Of a stretch of DNA of 64,000 nt, positions 40,312-49,818 are shown one piece after another. The position numbers and the translations under genes are program-made. Each line of letters opens with the position of its first letter. The first letter of the stretch is position 1. Under the pieces are notes generated by a model. That model saw only the letters and a list, made by a program, of their open reading frames with translations. It ran no database searches and was not told the origin of the DNA. The DNA is taken from the NCBI RefSeq assembly GCF_036250735.1, contig NZ_CP109430.1, positions 2,356,001-2,420,000 on the forward strand, given 5' to 3'. This stretch comes from Streptosporangium sp. NBC_01495 (GTDB taxonomy: Bacteria > Actinomycetota > Actinomycetes > Streptosporangiales > Streptosporangiaceae).

Positions 40312-42615
40312 ATGACAGCTAATCCGCGCCGCCACGCCTGGCGCAACCGGGTGGCGACCATGGCGGCCATGTTTGTGGCCGCCGCCGGTCTCGCCACCGG
40401 GCAAGCCGCCACGGCGCACGCCGCAGTCGCCTGCGACGTCGCCTACTCCACCAACGACTGGCAGGGCGGATTCACCGCCAGCGTCACCCTCAAGAACCTC
40501 GGTGACGCGCTCACAAGCTGGACCCTGGGCTTCGCCTTCACCGGTGGGCAGACCCTCCAGCAGGGTTGGTCGGCCACCTGGGCCCAGTCGGGCACCCAGG
40601 TCACCGCGAGGAACCTCGCCTGGAACGGCGCCCTCGCCACCGGCGCCTCCACCAGCCTCGGCTTCAACGGATCGTGGACCGGGAGCAACCCCAAGCCCAC
40701 CGCCTTCACGGTCAACGGCGTGACCTGCGGCGGGCAGCAGCCGGGCAACCAGCCCCCCACGGTCAGCCTGACCAGCCCCGCCTCCGGCTCCTCCCACCAG
40801 GCCGGTGCCGCCGTGCCGCTCGCGGCGACCGCGAGCGACGACGGCTCCGTCAGCAAGGTGGAGTTCTACGTCGACGGCGCGCTGGTCAACACCGACACCA
40901 GCGCCCCCTACTCCTACTCCGCCACCGGCCTGGCGTCGGGCTCCCACACCGCCAGGGCCAAGGCCTTCGACAACGCCTCACCGGCGCTCTCCACCGAGAC
41001 CGCCGCGGTTCCCTTCACCGTGGGCGGCGGCACCTCGACGCCGTCGATCGTCGCCTCCCCGACCTCCCTCAGCGTCCCCGAGGGTGCCTCCAGGACGGCC
41101 GGTTTCAGGCTCAGCCAGGCGCCGAGCGGCAACGTCACGGTCAACCTGACCAAGACGGGTGACACCGACATCACCATCGCGCCCTCCACGCTGACGTTCA
41201 CCACCGCCAACTGGAACACGGCGCAGAACGTGACGGTCTCGGCGGCCCAGGACGCCGACCAGGCCAACGGCACCGCCACCGTCGCGGCCGCCGCCACCGG
41301 TCACACCGCCGCCTCCGTCGCCGTGACCGAGGCCGACGACGACGGCACCCCGCCGGTCGGCGGGCACGTCGACAACCCGTACGCCGGAGCCGACGGCTAC
41401 GTGAACCCCGACTGGTCGGCCAAGGCCGCCGCCGAGCCGGGCGGCAGCGCGGTCGCCAGCATCTCCACCGGCGTGTGGCTGGACCGCATCGCCGCGATCG
41501 CGGGATCCTCCTCGGCGATGGGCCTGCGCGCCCACCTGGACGAGGCCCTGGAGCAGGACGCGGCCAACGGCAGCAGGCCGCTGACGATCCAGTTCGTCAT
41601 CTACAACCTGCCCAACCGCGACTGCTCGGCGCTGGCCTCCAACGGTGAGCTGCTCATCGCTCAGAACGGTCTGAACCGCTACAAGACCGAGTACATCGAC
41701 CCGATCGCCGCGATCATGGCCGAGTCGAAGTACGCGGGCCTGCGGATCTCGACGATCATCGAGATCGACTCGCTGCCGAACCTGGTCACCAACCTCAACG
41801 TGGCGAAGTGCCAGGAGGCCAAGGACAGCGGCGCCTACGTCGACGGCGTCCGCTACGCCCTGAACAAGCTGCACGCGATCCAGAACGTCTACACCTACAT
41901 CGACGCCGCGCACCACGGCTGGCTCGGCTGGGACACCAACTTCGGCCCGTCCGCCGACCTGTTCGCGAGCACCGTCTCCGGCACCACCGCCGGCTTCGAC
42001 AGCGTGGACGGCTTCATCACCAACACCGCCAACTACTCGGCGCTGCGTGAGCCGCACTTCACCATCAACACCACCGTCAACGGCCAGACCGTCCGCCAGT
42101 CCACCTGGCTCGACTGGAACTTCTACGTCGACGAGCTCTCCTTCGCCCAGGCCTTCAGGAACACGCTGATCCAGAAGGGCTTCAGGTCCAACATCGGCAT
42201 GCTGATCGACACCTCCCGCAACGGCTGGGGAGGCTCGGCCCGCCCGGCCGCTCCCAGCACCTCCACCGTGCTGAACACCTTCGTCAACCAGTCGCGCGTC
42301 GACCGCAGGATCCACGCCGGCAACTGGTGCAACCAGAGCGGTGCCGGACTGGGCGAGCGTCCGCAGGCCAGCCCCGCCACGGGTCTGGACGCCTACGTGT
42401 GGATCAAGCCCCCGGGTGAGTCCGACGGCTCCAGCAGGGAGATCCCGAACAACGAGGGCAAGGGCTTCGACCGGATGTGCGACCCGACCTACACCGGCAA
42501 CGAGCGCAACGGCAACAACGCGAGTGGCGCCCTGGCGGACGCGCCGATCTCCGGCCAGTGGTTCTCCGCCCAGTTCCGCCAGCTGCTCCAGAACGCCTAC
42601 CCGGCGCTCCCGTAA
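40312..42615 (+). CDS. Secreted GH6 cellobiohydrolase with CBM2, Ig-like and Calx-beta-like modules
   Basis: 767 residues. Signal peptide 1-37 (MAAMFVAAAGLATGQAATAH). CBM2 cellulose-binding domain about 38-142 (VAYSTNDWQGGFTASVTLKN, LGFAFTGGQTLQQGWSATW). Ig-like domain about 150-240 (PPTVSLTSPASGSSHQAGAA, VEFYVDGALV). A Calx-beta/SLH-like domain about 245-345 (SIVASPTSLSVPEGASRTAG, FTTANWNTAQNVTVSAAQDA). GH6 catalytic domain about 360-767, with VIYNLPNRDCSALASNGEL, IIEIDSLPNLVTNLN, AAHHGWLGWDTN and DAYVWIKPPGESDG. The EIDSLPNL form and insertions resemble exo-acting Cel6B. Controlled by the adjacent CebR box. Confidence 0.94.
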   Translation: MTANPRRHAWRNRVATMAAMFVAAAGLATGQAATAHAAVACDVAYSTNDWQGGFTASVTLKNLGDALTSWTLGFAFTGGQTLQQGWSATWAQSGTQVTARNLAWNGALATGASTSLGFNGSWTGSNPKPTAFTVNGVTCGGQQPGNQPPTVSLTSPASGSSHQAGAAVPLAATASDDGSVSKVEFYVDGALVNTDTSAPYSYSATGLASGSHTARAKAFDNASPALSTETAAVPFTVGGGTSTPSIVASPTSLSVPEGASRTAGFRLSQAPSGNVTVNLTKTGDTDITIAPSTLTFTTANWNTAQNVTVSAAQDADQANGTATVAAAATGHTAASVAVTEADDDGTPPVGGHVDNPYAGADGYVNPDWSAKAAAEPGGSAVASISTGVWLDRIAAIAGSSSAMGLRAHLDEALEQDAANGSRPLTIQFVIYNLPNRDCSALASNGELLIAQNGLNRYKTEYIDPIAAIMAESKYAGLRISTIIEIDSLPNLVTNLNVAKCQEAKDSGAYVDGVRYALNKLHAIQNVYTYIDAAHHGWLGWDTNFGPSADLFASTVSGTTAGFDSVDGFITNTANYSALREPHFTINTTVNGQTVRQSTWLDWNFYVDELSFAQAFRNTLIQKGFRSNIGMLIDTSRNGWGGSARPAAPSTSTVLNTFVNQSRVDRRIHAGNWCNQSGAGLGERPQASPATGLDAYVWIKPPGESDGSSREIPNNEGKGFDRMCDPTYTGNERNGNNASGALADAPISGQWFSAQFRQLLQNAYPALP

Positions 42616-42949
42616 CCCGCTGATCCTCAGGTCCCGCTCCCGCGGGACTCGGGTGAGCCCCGACGCGACGGCCCCGTCACCCCGATCCCGGGGGGCGGGG
42701 CCGCTCCTTTCTCCTCCCGGTTCCCCGCCGTGCGCCCGTCCCCGTCGTGGGGACCGGGAGCGAGAGCCGGGAGCGAGGGGCGAAAGTGGGCCGCCGTACG
42801 GCCGGATATTGGGATGCGGCGGCGCGCCGACTCGGGCAGCATGGGCGGTTGGGCCTTCACACAGGGGCCTTCAGGTGTGGAGCCTCACACGCGCCTTCAC
42901 GACCGCGGGTGAGCCTTCACCCGCGGGCCGAAAGTATCCTGGGTTCAGT
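42616..42949. other. Intergenic region between cellulase and hrpA
   Basis: 334 bases. Contains the cellulase terminator (42669-42703) and, at 42850-42925, four short direct copies of a GCCTTCA(C)-centred unit before the hrpA start. No gene seen. Confidence 0.4.
42669..42703 (+). terminator. Terminator after the cellulase gene
   Basis: CGGCCCCG (42669-42676) pairs with CGGGGCCG (42696-42703), with a nested CCCCG/CGGGG pairing, followed by CTCCTTTCTCC. Confidence 0.65.
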
Positions 42950-45900
42950 ATGGGAACGCCTCCTTTGACATCGCCCCTCTCCGATCTGCACGCGCGTCTG
43001 CCCGAGCTCACTCTGCGTGACCAGCGGCGACTTCGCCGTCGGCTCGACGGGGCCCGCAGGGTCAGAAACCGCGCCGCGCAGCAGAAGATCGCCGCGGAGA
43101 TCACCTCCGACATCGAGCGGGCCGAGCGGCGCGTCGCCCAGCGCCGCGCCGGTGTCCCCGCGATCACCTATCCGGAGGCGCTGCCGGTCAGCCAGCGCAG
43201 GGACGACATCCTGGAGGCGATCCGCGACAACCAGGTCGTGATCGTCGCCGGGGAGACCGGTTCCGGCAAGACCACCCAGCTGCCGAAGATCTGCCTCGAG
43301 CTGGGCCGGGGCGTCAGGGGCCTGATCGGGCACACCCAGCCACGCCGCATCGCGGCCCGTACCGTGGCCGAGCGCGTCGCCGAGGAGCTCGACACCCCGC
43401 TCGGCGACGCCGTGGGCTACAAGGTGCGCTTCACCGACCAGGTGAGCGACGGCACCCTCGTCAAGGTCATGACGGACGGCATCCTGCTGGCCGAGCTGCA
43501 GAGCGACCGCGACCTCGACCAGTACGACACGCTGATCATCGACGAGGCGCACGAGCGCAGCCTCAACATCGACTTCATCCTGGGCTATCTCAAACAGCTG
43601 CTGCCTCGCCGCCCCGACCTGAAGGTGATCATCACCTCGGCGACCATCGACCCCGAGCGCTTCTCCAAGCACTTCGGCGGCGCGCCGATCGTGGAGGTTT
43701 CCGGCCGGACCTACCCCGTCGAGGTGCGTTACCGGCCGATCGCCGAGGACGACGACCAGATCCAGGCGATCGGCAACGCCGTCGACGAGCTGTGCGCGGA
43801 GGGACCCGGCGACATCCTGGTCTTCCTCAGCGGCGAACGGGAGATCCGCGACACCGCCGAGGCGCTGTCGAAGCGCAAGGACGCCGAGATCCTGCCGCTG
43901 TACGCCAGGCTGTCCGCCGCCGAGCAGCACCGGGTCTTCCAGCGGCACACCAACCGCCGGGTCGTGCTGGCCACCAATGTGGCCGAGACCTCGCTGACCG
44001 TGCCGGGCATCAAATACGTGGTCGACCCCGGATTCGCCAGGATCTCCCGCTACAGCCACCGTACCAAGGTCCAGCGCCTGCCCATCGAGGCGATCTCCCA
44101 GGCCTCGGCCAACCAGCGCAAGGGCCGCTGCGGCCGCGTCTCCGAGGGCGTCTGCATCCGGCTGTACGAGGAGGACGACTTCGTCACCCGGCCGGAGTTC
44201 ACCGACCCGGAGATCCTGCGCACCAACCTCGCCTCGGTCATCCTGCAGATGACCTCGATCGGCCTGGGCGACATCGGGGCCTTCCCGTTCGTCGAGCCGC
44301 CCGACCAGCGCCAGGTCAAGGACGGCTACGACCTGCTGCTCGAGCTGGGCGCCTTCGACCAGGCCAGGCAGATGACCCCGCTCGGCCGCAAGCTGGCCGG
44401 GCTCCCGGTCGACCCACGCCTGGCCCGCATGGTGCTGGAGGCCGACCACAACGGCTGCGTCCGCGAGGTCATGGTCATCGCCTCCGCCCTGTCGATCCAG
44501 GACCCGCGCGAGCGACCGGCCGACAAGCAGCAGGCCGCCGACGAGAAGCACCGCCGCTTCGCGGACAAGGAGTCCGACTTCGTCTCGTACCTGAACCTGT
44601 GGGAATACCTCCAGGAGCAGCAGAAAGAGCTGTCGTCCAGCGCGTTCCGGCGGCTGTGCAAGGCCGAGTTCCTCAACTACCTGCGCGTCCGCGAGTGGCA
44701 GGACGTCTACAGCCAGCTCCGCCAGATGTCGAAGACCCTGGGGATCACCCTCAACGGCACCCCCGGTGACGAGCAGAAGATCCACGTCTCCCTGCTGTCG
44801 GGTCTGCTCTCCCACGTCGGTGTCAAGGACATCGACAAGAAGACCGCCGACGCCGGTGGCGGCCGTCGTCCCCCGAACGAGCCGCGCAGGCCGATGACGG
44901 AATATGTCGGCGCCCGCAACGCCCGGTTCGCGATCTTCCCGGGATCCGCTCTCGCCAAGAAACAGCCGCTCTGGGTGATGTCCGCCGAGCTGGTGGAGAC
45001 CTCCCGGCTGTGGGCCAGGGTCAACGCCAAGATCGAGCCCGAGTGGGTCGAGCCGCTCGCCCAGCACCTGATCAAGCGCACCTACTCCGAGCCGCACTGG
45101 GAGAAGAAGCAGGGCTCGGTGATGGCCTACGAGAAGGTCACCCTGTACGGCGTCCCGATCGTGGCCCAGCGCAAGGTCAACTACGGCCGGATCGACCCCG
45201 AGCTGAGCCGGGAGCTGTTCATCCGGCACGCCCTGGTCGAGGGCGACTGGGAGACCCACCACGCCTTCTTCAGGGAGAACCGCAGGCTGCTCGAAGAGGT
45301 CGAGGAGCTGGAGGAGCGGGCCCGGCGCCGCGACATCCTCGTCGACGACGAGACGCTGTTCGACTTCTACGACCAGCGTGTCCCCGCCGACGTCGTCTCC
45401 GGGCGCCACTTCGACTCCTGGTGGAAGAAGGCCAGGACCGACCAGCCCGACCTGCTCAGCTTCGAGAAGTCGATGCTGATCAGCGAGGCGGCGGGCGACA
45501 TCAGCCGGCGCGACTACCCCGACGTGTGGCGTCAGGGCGGCCTGCGCTTCCCCCTGACGTACCAGTTCGAGCCCGGCACCGACGCCGACGGCGTCACCGC
45601 GCACATACCGCTCGCGCTGCTCAACCAGGTCAACGTCGAGGGCTTCGACTGGCAGATCCCCGGGCTGCGCGAGGAGCTGCTCACCGCGCTCATCCGGAGC
45701 CTGCCCAAGCCCATCCGGCGCAACTTCGTCCCCGCCCCCAACTACGCCAAGAAGGCCCTGGAGCGGGCCGAGCCCACCCAGGAGCCGCTGCTCGCGGTGC
45801 TGGAACGCGAGCTGCTGAACCTGACCGGCGTCCAGGTCTCGCGCGAGGCATGGCAGCCCGACCTGGTCCCCGACCACCTCAAGATCACTTTTCGGGTGAT

Positions 45901-46846
45901 CGACGGACGCAAGCAGAAGCTGGCCGAGAGCAAGGACCTGGCCGGGCTGAAACGGCGGCTCGCTCCCAAGCTCCGCCAGACCCTGTCCAAGGCCGCCGAC
46001 GGCCTGGAGAAGTCCGGCCTGACGGGATGGACCGTGGGCGCGCTGCCCAAAACATTCGAGCAGCGCAGGATGAAGGCCTACCCGGCGCTCGCCGACGAGG
46101 GCGCCACCGTGGCCGTACGGATGTTCGAGACCGAGGCCGAGCAGCGCCGGGCCATGTGGGAGGGCACCCGCAGGCTGCTGCTGCTCAACACCCCCTCACC
46201 GGCCAAATGGGTGCTCGGCCGCCTCGGCAACCAGTCCAAGCTCGCCCTGAGCCGCAGCCCGCACGCCGGGGCCACCGCGCTGTTCGACGACTGCATCGCC
46301 TGCGCCGCCGACCACCTCATGATCGAGCACGGCGGTCCGGTCTGGGACCAGTCCGCCTTCGCCGCCCTGCACGACAGGGTCCGGGCCGAGCTGTTCGACA
46401 CCACCGCCGAGGTGGTCGCCAGGGTCGAGGGCATCCTCAAGGTCTGGCACACCGTCTCCACCCTGTTGCCCGGATCTCGCTCCACCCCCGCGATCGAGGA
46501 CATCCGCGACCAGGTGGCCAACCTCGTCTATCCGGGTTTCGTCACCGACACCGGCTACAAGCGCCTGCCCGATTTGCTTCGCTATCTCAAGGGGGCCGAG
46601 CGGCGGCTGGAGAAGGTCCACGACGACGCGTTCCGCGACGGGGAGCGGATGGACAAGGTGCACGACATCGAGGACGACTATCACGAGCTGGTCGAGAAGC
46701 TCCCCCCGGCCCGCCGCTCCGACGACGACGTCCGCCAGATCCGCTGGATGATCGAGGAGCTCAGGGTCAGCTACTTCGCCCAGACCCTCGGCACCCCGTA
46801 CTCGATCTCCGACAAGCGCATCCGCAAGGCAATGGAGAAGCTCTGA
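42950..46846 (+). CDS. hrpA: ATP-dependent RNA helicase HrpA (DEAH box)
   Basis: 1298 residues, the full length of bacterial HrpA. Motif I GETGSGKTTQLPKICLEL (about 100), motif II LIIDEAHERSLNIDFILGYL, motif III ITSATID, motif V/VI region VLATNVAETSLTVPGIKYVV and QRKGRCGRVSEGVCIRLYEE. The helicase-associated HA2/OB part and the long C-terminal DUF3418 region follow (DVWRQGGLRFPLTYQFEPGT, LPKPIRRNFVPAPNYAKKAL). It processes or remodels mRNA and stalled ribosomes. ATG 42950 was chosen for homology; the frame is open far upstream into the cellulase region but that part is not conserved-looking. Confidence 0.95.
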   Translation: MGTPPLTSPLSDLHARLPELTLRDQRRLRRRLDGARRVRNRAAQQKIAAEITSDIERAERRVAQRRAGVPAITYPEALPVSQRRDDILEAIRDNQVVIVAGETGSGKTTQLPKICLELGRGVRGLIGHTQPRRIAARTVAERVAEELDTPLGDAVGYKVRFTDQVSDGTLVKVMTDGILLAELQSDRDLDQYDTLIIDEAHERSLNIDFILGYLKQLLPRRPDLKVIITSATIDPERFSKHFGGAPIVEVSGRTYPVEVRYRPIAEDDDQIQAIGNAVDELCAEGPGDILVFLSGEREIRDTAEALSKRKDAEILPLYARLSAAEQHRVFQRHTNRRVVLATNVAETSLTVPGIKYVVDPGFARISRYSHRTKVQRLPIEAISQASANQRKGRCGRVSEGVCIRLYEEDDFVTRPEFTDPEILRTNLASVILQMTSIGLGDIGAFPFVEPPDQRQVKDGYDLLLELGAFDQARQMTPLGRKLAGLPVDPRLARMVLEADHNGCVREVMVIASALSIQDPRERPADKQQAADEKHRRFADKESDFVSYLNLWEYLQEQQKELSSSAFRRLCKAEFLNYLRVREWQDVYSQLRQMSKTLGITLNGTPGDEQKIHVSLLSGLLSHVGVKDIDKKTADAGGGRRPPNEPRRPMTEYVGARNARFAIFPGSALAKKQPLWVMSAELVETSRLWARVNAKIEPEWVEPLAQHLIKRTYSEPHWEKKQGSVMAYEKVTLYGVPIVAQRKVNYGRIDPELSRELFIRHALVEGDWETHHAFFRENRRLLEEVEELEERARRRDILVDDETLFDFYDQRVPADVVSGRHFDSWWKKARTDQPDLLSFEKSMLISEAAGDISRRDYPDVWRQGGLRFPLTYQFEPGTDADGVTAHIPLALLNQVNVEGFDWQIPGLREELLTALIRSLPKPIRRNFVPAPNYAKKALERAEPTQEPLLAVLERELLNLTGVQVSREAWQPDLVPDHLKITFRVIDGRKQKLAESKDLAGLKRRLAPKLRQTLSKAADGLEKSGLTGWTVGALPKTFEQRRMKAYPALADEGATVAVRMFETEAEQRRAMWEGTRRLLLLNTPSPAKWVLGRLGNQSKLALSRSPHAGATALFDDCIACAADHLMIEHGGPVWDQSAFAALHDRVRAELFDTTAEVVARVEGILKVWHTVSTLLPGSRSTPAIEDIRDQVANLVYPGFVTDTGYKRLPDLLRYLKGAERRLEKVHDDAFRDGERMDKVHDIEDDYHELVEKLPPARRSDDDVRQIRWMIEELRVSYFAQTLGTPYSISDKRIRKAMEKL

Positions 46847-46854
46847 GTCTCACG

Positions 46855-46883
46855 GGCCCCGACCCGGGCGCGCGGGCGGGGCC
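46855..46883. terminator. Hairpin after hrpA
   Basis: GGCCCCG (46855-46861) pairs with CGGGGCC (46877-46883), between the convergent hrpA and Uma2 genes. Confidence 0.5.
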
Positions 46884-46906
46884 TTCTGGGCCCGCACTCC
46901 GGGGGA

Positions 46907-47536
46907 TTACAGGAAGATCGAGGTGTCGAGGTCGAAGTCGACGGGGGAGGGGATCCGCAGCGGCTTGCCCATCTCGGTGTGGGTCATGGTCCGGTAGCTG
47001 CCCTCCTCGGGGTCGCTGAGGGCCGTGACCGTCGGCGGGGAGGCGACCGGATCGACGATCAGCATGATCGGGATGCCGCAGCCCGCGTAGATCCTGGGCT
47101 TCGTCGCGCGGTCCATCTCCATGCTCCCCGGCGAGACGATCTCCGCCACCAGGACGAGCCCCGAGGAGAGGATCTCGCGCTCACCCCAGAGCGGGGCGTC
47201 CACGGGGACCAGGCAGTAGTCGGGGACGATGGTGTCACGGGGAGCTTCGACACAGATGTCGACGTCGCCGGAGAAGCTTTCCCAGCCGTTCTCATCCTCC
47301 ACGGGAATCAGCGCCCTGCTGAGGGATCTGGCTATGCGTGCGTGCCGGGGGGTCGCGGAAGGACTCACGATCAGGTTCCCGTCGATGACTTCGGCCCGGA
47401 GGCCGCGGGTAGGGGGAAGGGACTCGAAGATCTCCCTCGGGGTGCGAGGTAGTGGCTGGTCTTCTGGAACGGCGGGCTGGGCGGGTGGCTGCGGCGCGGT
47501 GCGCCGGGCGGATCGCTGAGACGCTGTCATTACCAT
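46907..47536 (-). CDS. Uma2 family (DUF820) putative endonuclease
   Basis: 209 residues. The PD-(D/E)XK-like Uma2 core is visible: LRAEVIDGNLIVSPSATPRH, FSGDVDICVEAPRDTIVPDY (Asp of the active site in VPDY), LVLVAEIVSPGSMEMDRATK (Glu and distant Lys), and YAGCGIPIMLIVDPVASPP. Uma2 proteins are abundant in actinomycetes; their biological target is unclear. The first 35 residues are a disordered Pro/Ala/Gln stretch. ATG 47536 chosen; a second ATG is two codons inside. Confidence 0.88.
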   Translation of the reverse strand: MVMTASQRSARRTAPQPPAQPAVPEDQPLPRTPREIFESLPPTRGLRAEVIDGNLIVSPSATPRHARIARSLSRALIPVEDENGWESFSGDVDICVEAPRDTIVPDYCLVPVDAPLWGEREILSSGLVLVAEIVSPGSMEMDRATKPRIYAGCGIPIMLIVDPVASPPTVTALSDPEEGSYRTMTHTEMGKPLRIPSPVDFDLDTSIFL

Positions 47537-47809
47537 CGGCCTGTATCCCTTCGTGTTCGAACAGGCACTCTGAGTGTCGCACGCGAGCCGGTCCGGACGC
47601 GAGGCGCATGCCCCGCGGTTATGGGGCGGCCAGGTGGAGAGGCGTCGGCCGGTGCGGTATTCGTGCGCGCGCCGATTCTCGCGAGTGCCCGATCACTTCC
47701 TGTGACGCCCGGCGCACTCGTACGAGAGGCGCGCCCCGCGGTGGTCCCGCCCGGGGCCGCCTCGGCCGGTCGGGCTACGATCGTGAGCTTGGACGGAAGG
47801 GGAGGCACC

Positions 47810-48457
47810 GTGGTCCGGGCGCTGGTGTTCGACGTGGGCGAGACGCTGATCGACGAGACGCGCATCTGGTCGCGCTGGGCCGACCGGCTGGGCGTGACCC
47901 GGTTCACCATGCTCGGCGTGCTCGGCGGCATGGCCGCACTCGACAGGTCGTTCGAGGACGCCTTCCGGCTCCTGCGGCCCGGCTTCGACGTCGAGGCCGA
48001 GCAGGAGGCGTGGAGGCGCGACGACCCGGACGGGCTCCGCGTCAACTTCGACGCCGACGACCTCTACCCGGACGTGCGGCCCGCCCTGGCGGCGCTGCGC
48101 GACCTCGGCCACGAGCTGATCATCGCGGGCAACCAGCCGCCGCAGGCGCGCGACGCGCTCGTCGCGATGGACCTGCCCGTCGACGCGATACACACCTCCG
48201 ACGGCTGGGGCGTCTCCAAGCCGGCCCCGGAGTTCTTCGCCAAGGTCGTCGCGGTGTCGGGACGCGAGCCCGGAGAGATCCTCTACGTGGGTGACCGGCT
48301 GGACAACGACGTGCTCCCCGCGCGGGCGGCGGGCATGCGGACCGCGCTGATCCGCCGGGGTCCCTGGGGGCACCTGCACGCGGAGCGCCCCCAGGCCGCC
48401 GGGGCGGACCACGTGGTCGACGACCTGCACGCCCTGGTCGCCGCCCTCGCCCGCTGA
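47810..48457 (+). CDS. HAD superfamily hydrolase
   Basis: 215 residues. Motif I RALVFDVGETLIDETRIW (nucleophile Asp), a helical cap (TMLGVLGGMAALDRSFEDAF), motif II region HELIIAGNQPPQA with Asn where many HADs have Thr/Ser, motif III GVSKPAPEFFAKV, and motif IV ILYVGDRLDNDVLPARAAGM. A small-molecule phosphatase or dehalogenase-like enzyme, substrate unknown. GTG 47810 is preceded by GGGAGG. Confidence 0.9.
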   Translation: MVRALVFDVGETLIDETRIWSRWADRLGVTRFTMLGVLGGMAALDRSFEDAFRLLRPGFDVEAEQEAWRRDDPDGLRVNFDADDLYPDVRPALAALRDLGHELIIAGNQPPQARDALVAMDLPVDAIHTSDGWGVSKPAPEFFAKVVAVSGREPGEILYVGDRLDNDVLPARAAGMRTALIRRGPWGHLHAERPQAAGADHVVDDLHALVAALAR

Positions 48458-48461
48458 CCGC

Positions 48462-48580
48462 CGTACGGCGAGGTTCCGCCGGCCGTCGTACGACCAAGGT
48501 CCGCCGACCGTTGTGCGGTGAAGGTTCCGCTGACTGTCGTACGGCCGTGGTTCCGCTGATCGGCGTACGGCGAAGGTCAG
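48462..48580. repeat. Degenerate tandem repeat, about 29-nt unit
   Basis: About four to five copies of a unit of the form GGTTCCGCTGACCGTCGTACGGCGAA lie directly after the HAD gene stop, each varied by a few bases. Units contain TCGTACGGC-type palindromic cores. No coding frame is supported. Could be a transcription-attenuating or REP-like array. Confidence 0.55.
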
Positions 48581-48747
48581 GGAGTCCCTCACCGCGCGCC
48601 GATGCCGGCGCCGGTGCGGACCGCGGAGGGGACGCCGGCCGGGGCCGCGTCCGGTGGTTCATGATCGGTTCACGGGCCGCCGGGATCCCCGGAGAGCCGG
48701 GGGCGTCGCCCGGTGAGTTCGCGAGCTGCCGGGATCCCGGAGGGGGC

Positions 48748-49077
48748 TCAGACGTCGCGATACTCGATGTCGGGCTCGATGTGGACGGCGCGCTCCTCGG
48801 CGGACAGGTCGCCGTCGTCGGGGCCCACGTCCCAGGCGTACTCCTCGGACGTCTCGTCGGGGCTCAGCCCCTCGTCCGGCGCCACCAGGCGGGTATCCTC
48901 GCGCGGGGCCCGCTCGCGGTCCGGTGCCTCGCGCCGGAGGCGCTCGTCGAGGGTGTCCCGGTGCTCGTCGTCGTGCTCGACGATCTCGTGGTTGAGACCG
49001 AGGTCGTCGGTCCACTCCTCGACCTCGACCGCCTGCTCGTCGCTCAGACCCTTGCGGTCCGGGGGTGTTTCGGTCAT
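48748..49077 (-). CDS. DUF5709 domain protein
   Basis: 109 residues, very acidic. DUF5709 signature: DTLDERLRREAPDRERAPRE, DTRLVAPDEGLSPDETSEEY, AWDVGPDDGDLSAEERAVHI. A conserved actinobacterial protein of unknown function, probably soluble and partly disordered. It stands alone. Confidence 0.82.
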   Translation of the reverse strand: MTETPPDRKGLSDEQAVEVEEWTDDLGLNHEIVEHDDEHRDTLDERLRREAPDRERAPREDTRLVAPDEGLSPDETSEEYAWDVGPDDGDLSAEERAVHIEPDIEYRDV

Positions 49078-49160
49078 ACCGCGGCCCTACCCGTTTTATC
49101 GCCTTAAATCCCGGGTCAGGTGTTCGTCTCGCACCCGGCACGGCCCCGTGACCGGGTTTC

Positions 49161-49664
49161 TCAGCCGCCGGTGCCCGGGAGGCCGCCCGGCAGGTAGACG
49201 GGGCGCTGGTTCCCGCGGGCCAGGCGCCCCGCGGCGAGGCGCGGCGCGATGTACGCGGGCAGGAGAGGGGCCGCGGTCTCCCAGGGGAGGAACGCCACCT
49301 CGTCGAGCTCCTCGACCTGTGGCCGGATGCGGGCCGGATCCTCCAAGACGCCGCCGTCGAACATGAAGTTGATCAGTGCGCGGGGGCGGTCCCCCTCCGG
49401 CGGTATCCAGTGGACCACGAGCAGCTCGCCCGCCTTGACGGAGACGCCGAGTTCCTCGGCCACCTCGCGCATGGCGCCGTCGTGGGGAGCCTCGCCCTCC
49501 TCGACGATCCCGCCGGGGAAGTTCCAGCCGGGCCGGTAGTTGGGCTTGACCAGCAGGACACGGTCCTCCGCGTCGGTGAGCAGCATGCAGGCCGAGACGA
49601 ACGCGGTGGGCAGGGTGGCGTACCAGTCGGCGGGGTCGGAGTAGGGCTCGCTCATTCCCGTCAC
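49161..49664 (-). CDS. Nudix hydrolase
   Basis: 167 residues. Complete Nudix box GGIVEEGEAPHDGAMREVAE, ELGV (G-x5-E-x7-REVAEELGV), placed after WNFP in the usual way. It hydrolyses a nucleoside diphosphate-linked compound; the C-terminal half (VEELDEVAFLPWETAAPLLP) is normal. GTG 49664 with GAAGG upstream; ATG three codons inside possible. Confidence 0.9.
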   Translation of the reverse strand: MTGMSEPYSDPADWYATLPTAFVSACMLLTDAEDRVLLVKPNYRPGWNFPGGIVEEGEAPHDGAMREVAEELGVSVKAGELLVVHWIPPEGDRPRALINFMFDGGVLEDPARIRPQVEELDEVAFLPWETAAPLLPAYIAPRLAAGRLARGNQRPVYLPGGLPGTGG

Positions 49665-49818
49665 GCTACCTTCGCGGGCGGCCGGTCGCGGGTGGGACCC
49701 GCCGACGCGTCCCCGGCGGGAGATCTTCTCCGCCGGGCCCGTGAGACGATCCCGGCGGAGGATTCGTTCCCTGCCCGGCGGGGTTTACCGGCCGTCGGCT
49801 GTTGGTGCCGTTCCTCGC

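Noticed and set aside
42341..42949. N-terminal extension of hrpA into the cellulase gene
   Set aside because: The frame is open but the sequence is a low-complexity shadow of the cellulase gene and crosses its terminator; HrpA homology begins after 42950.
42917..45877. 986-codon frame opposite hrpA
   Set aside because: It is an antisense shadow of a helicase with all motifs; the product is low-complexity Gly/Asp/Leu-rich and has no start signal.
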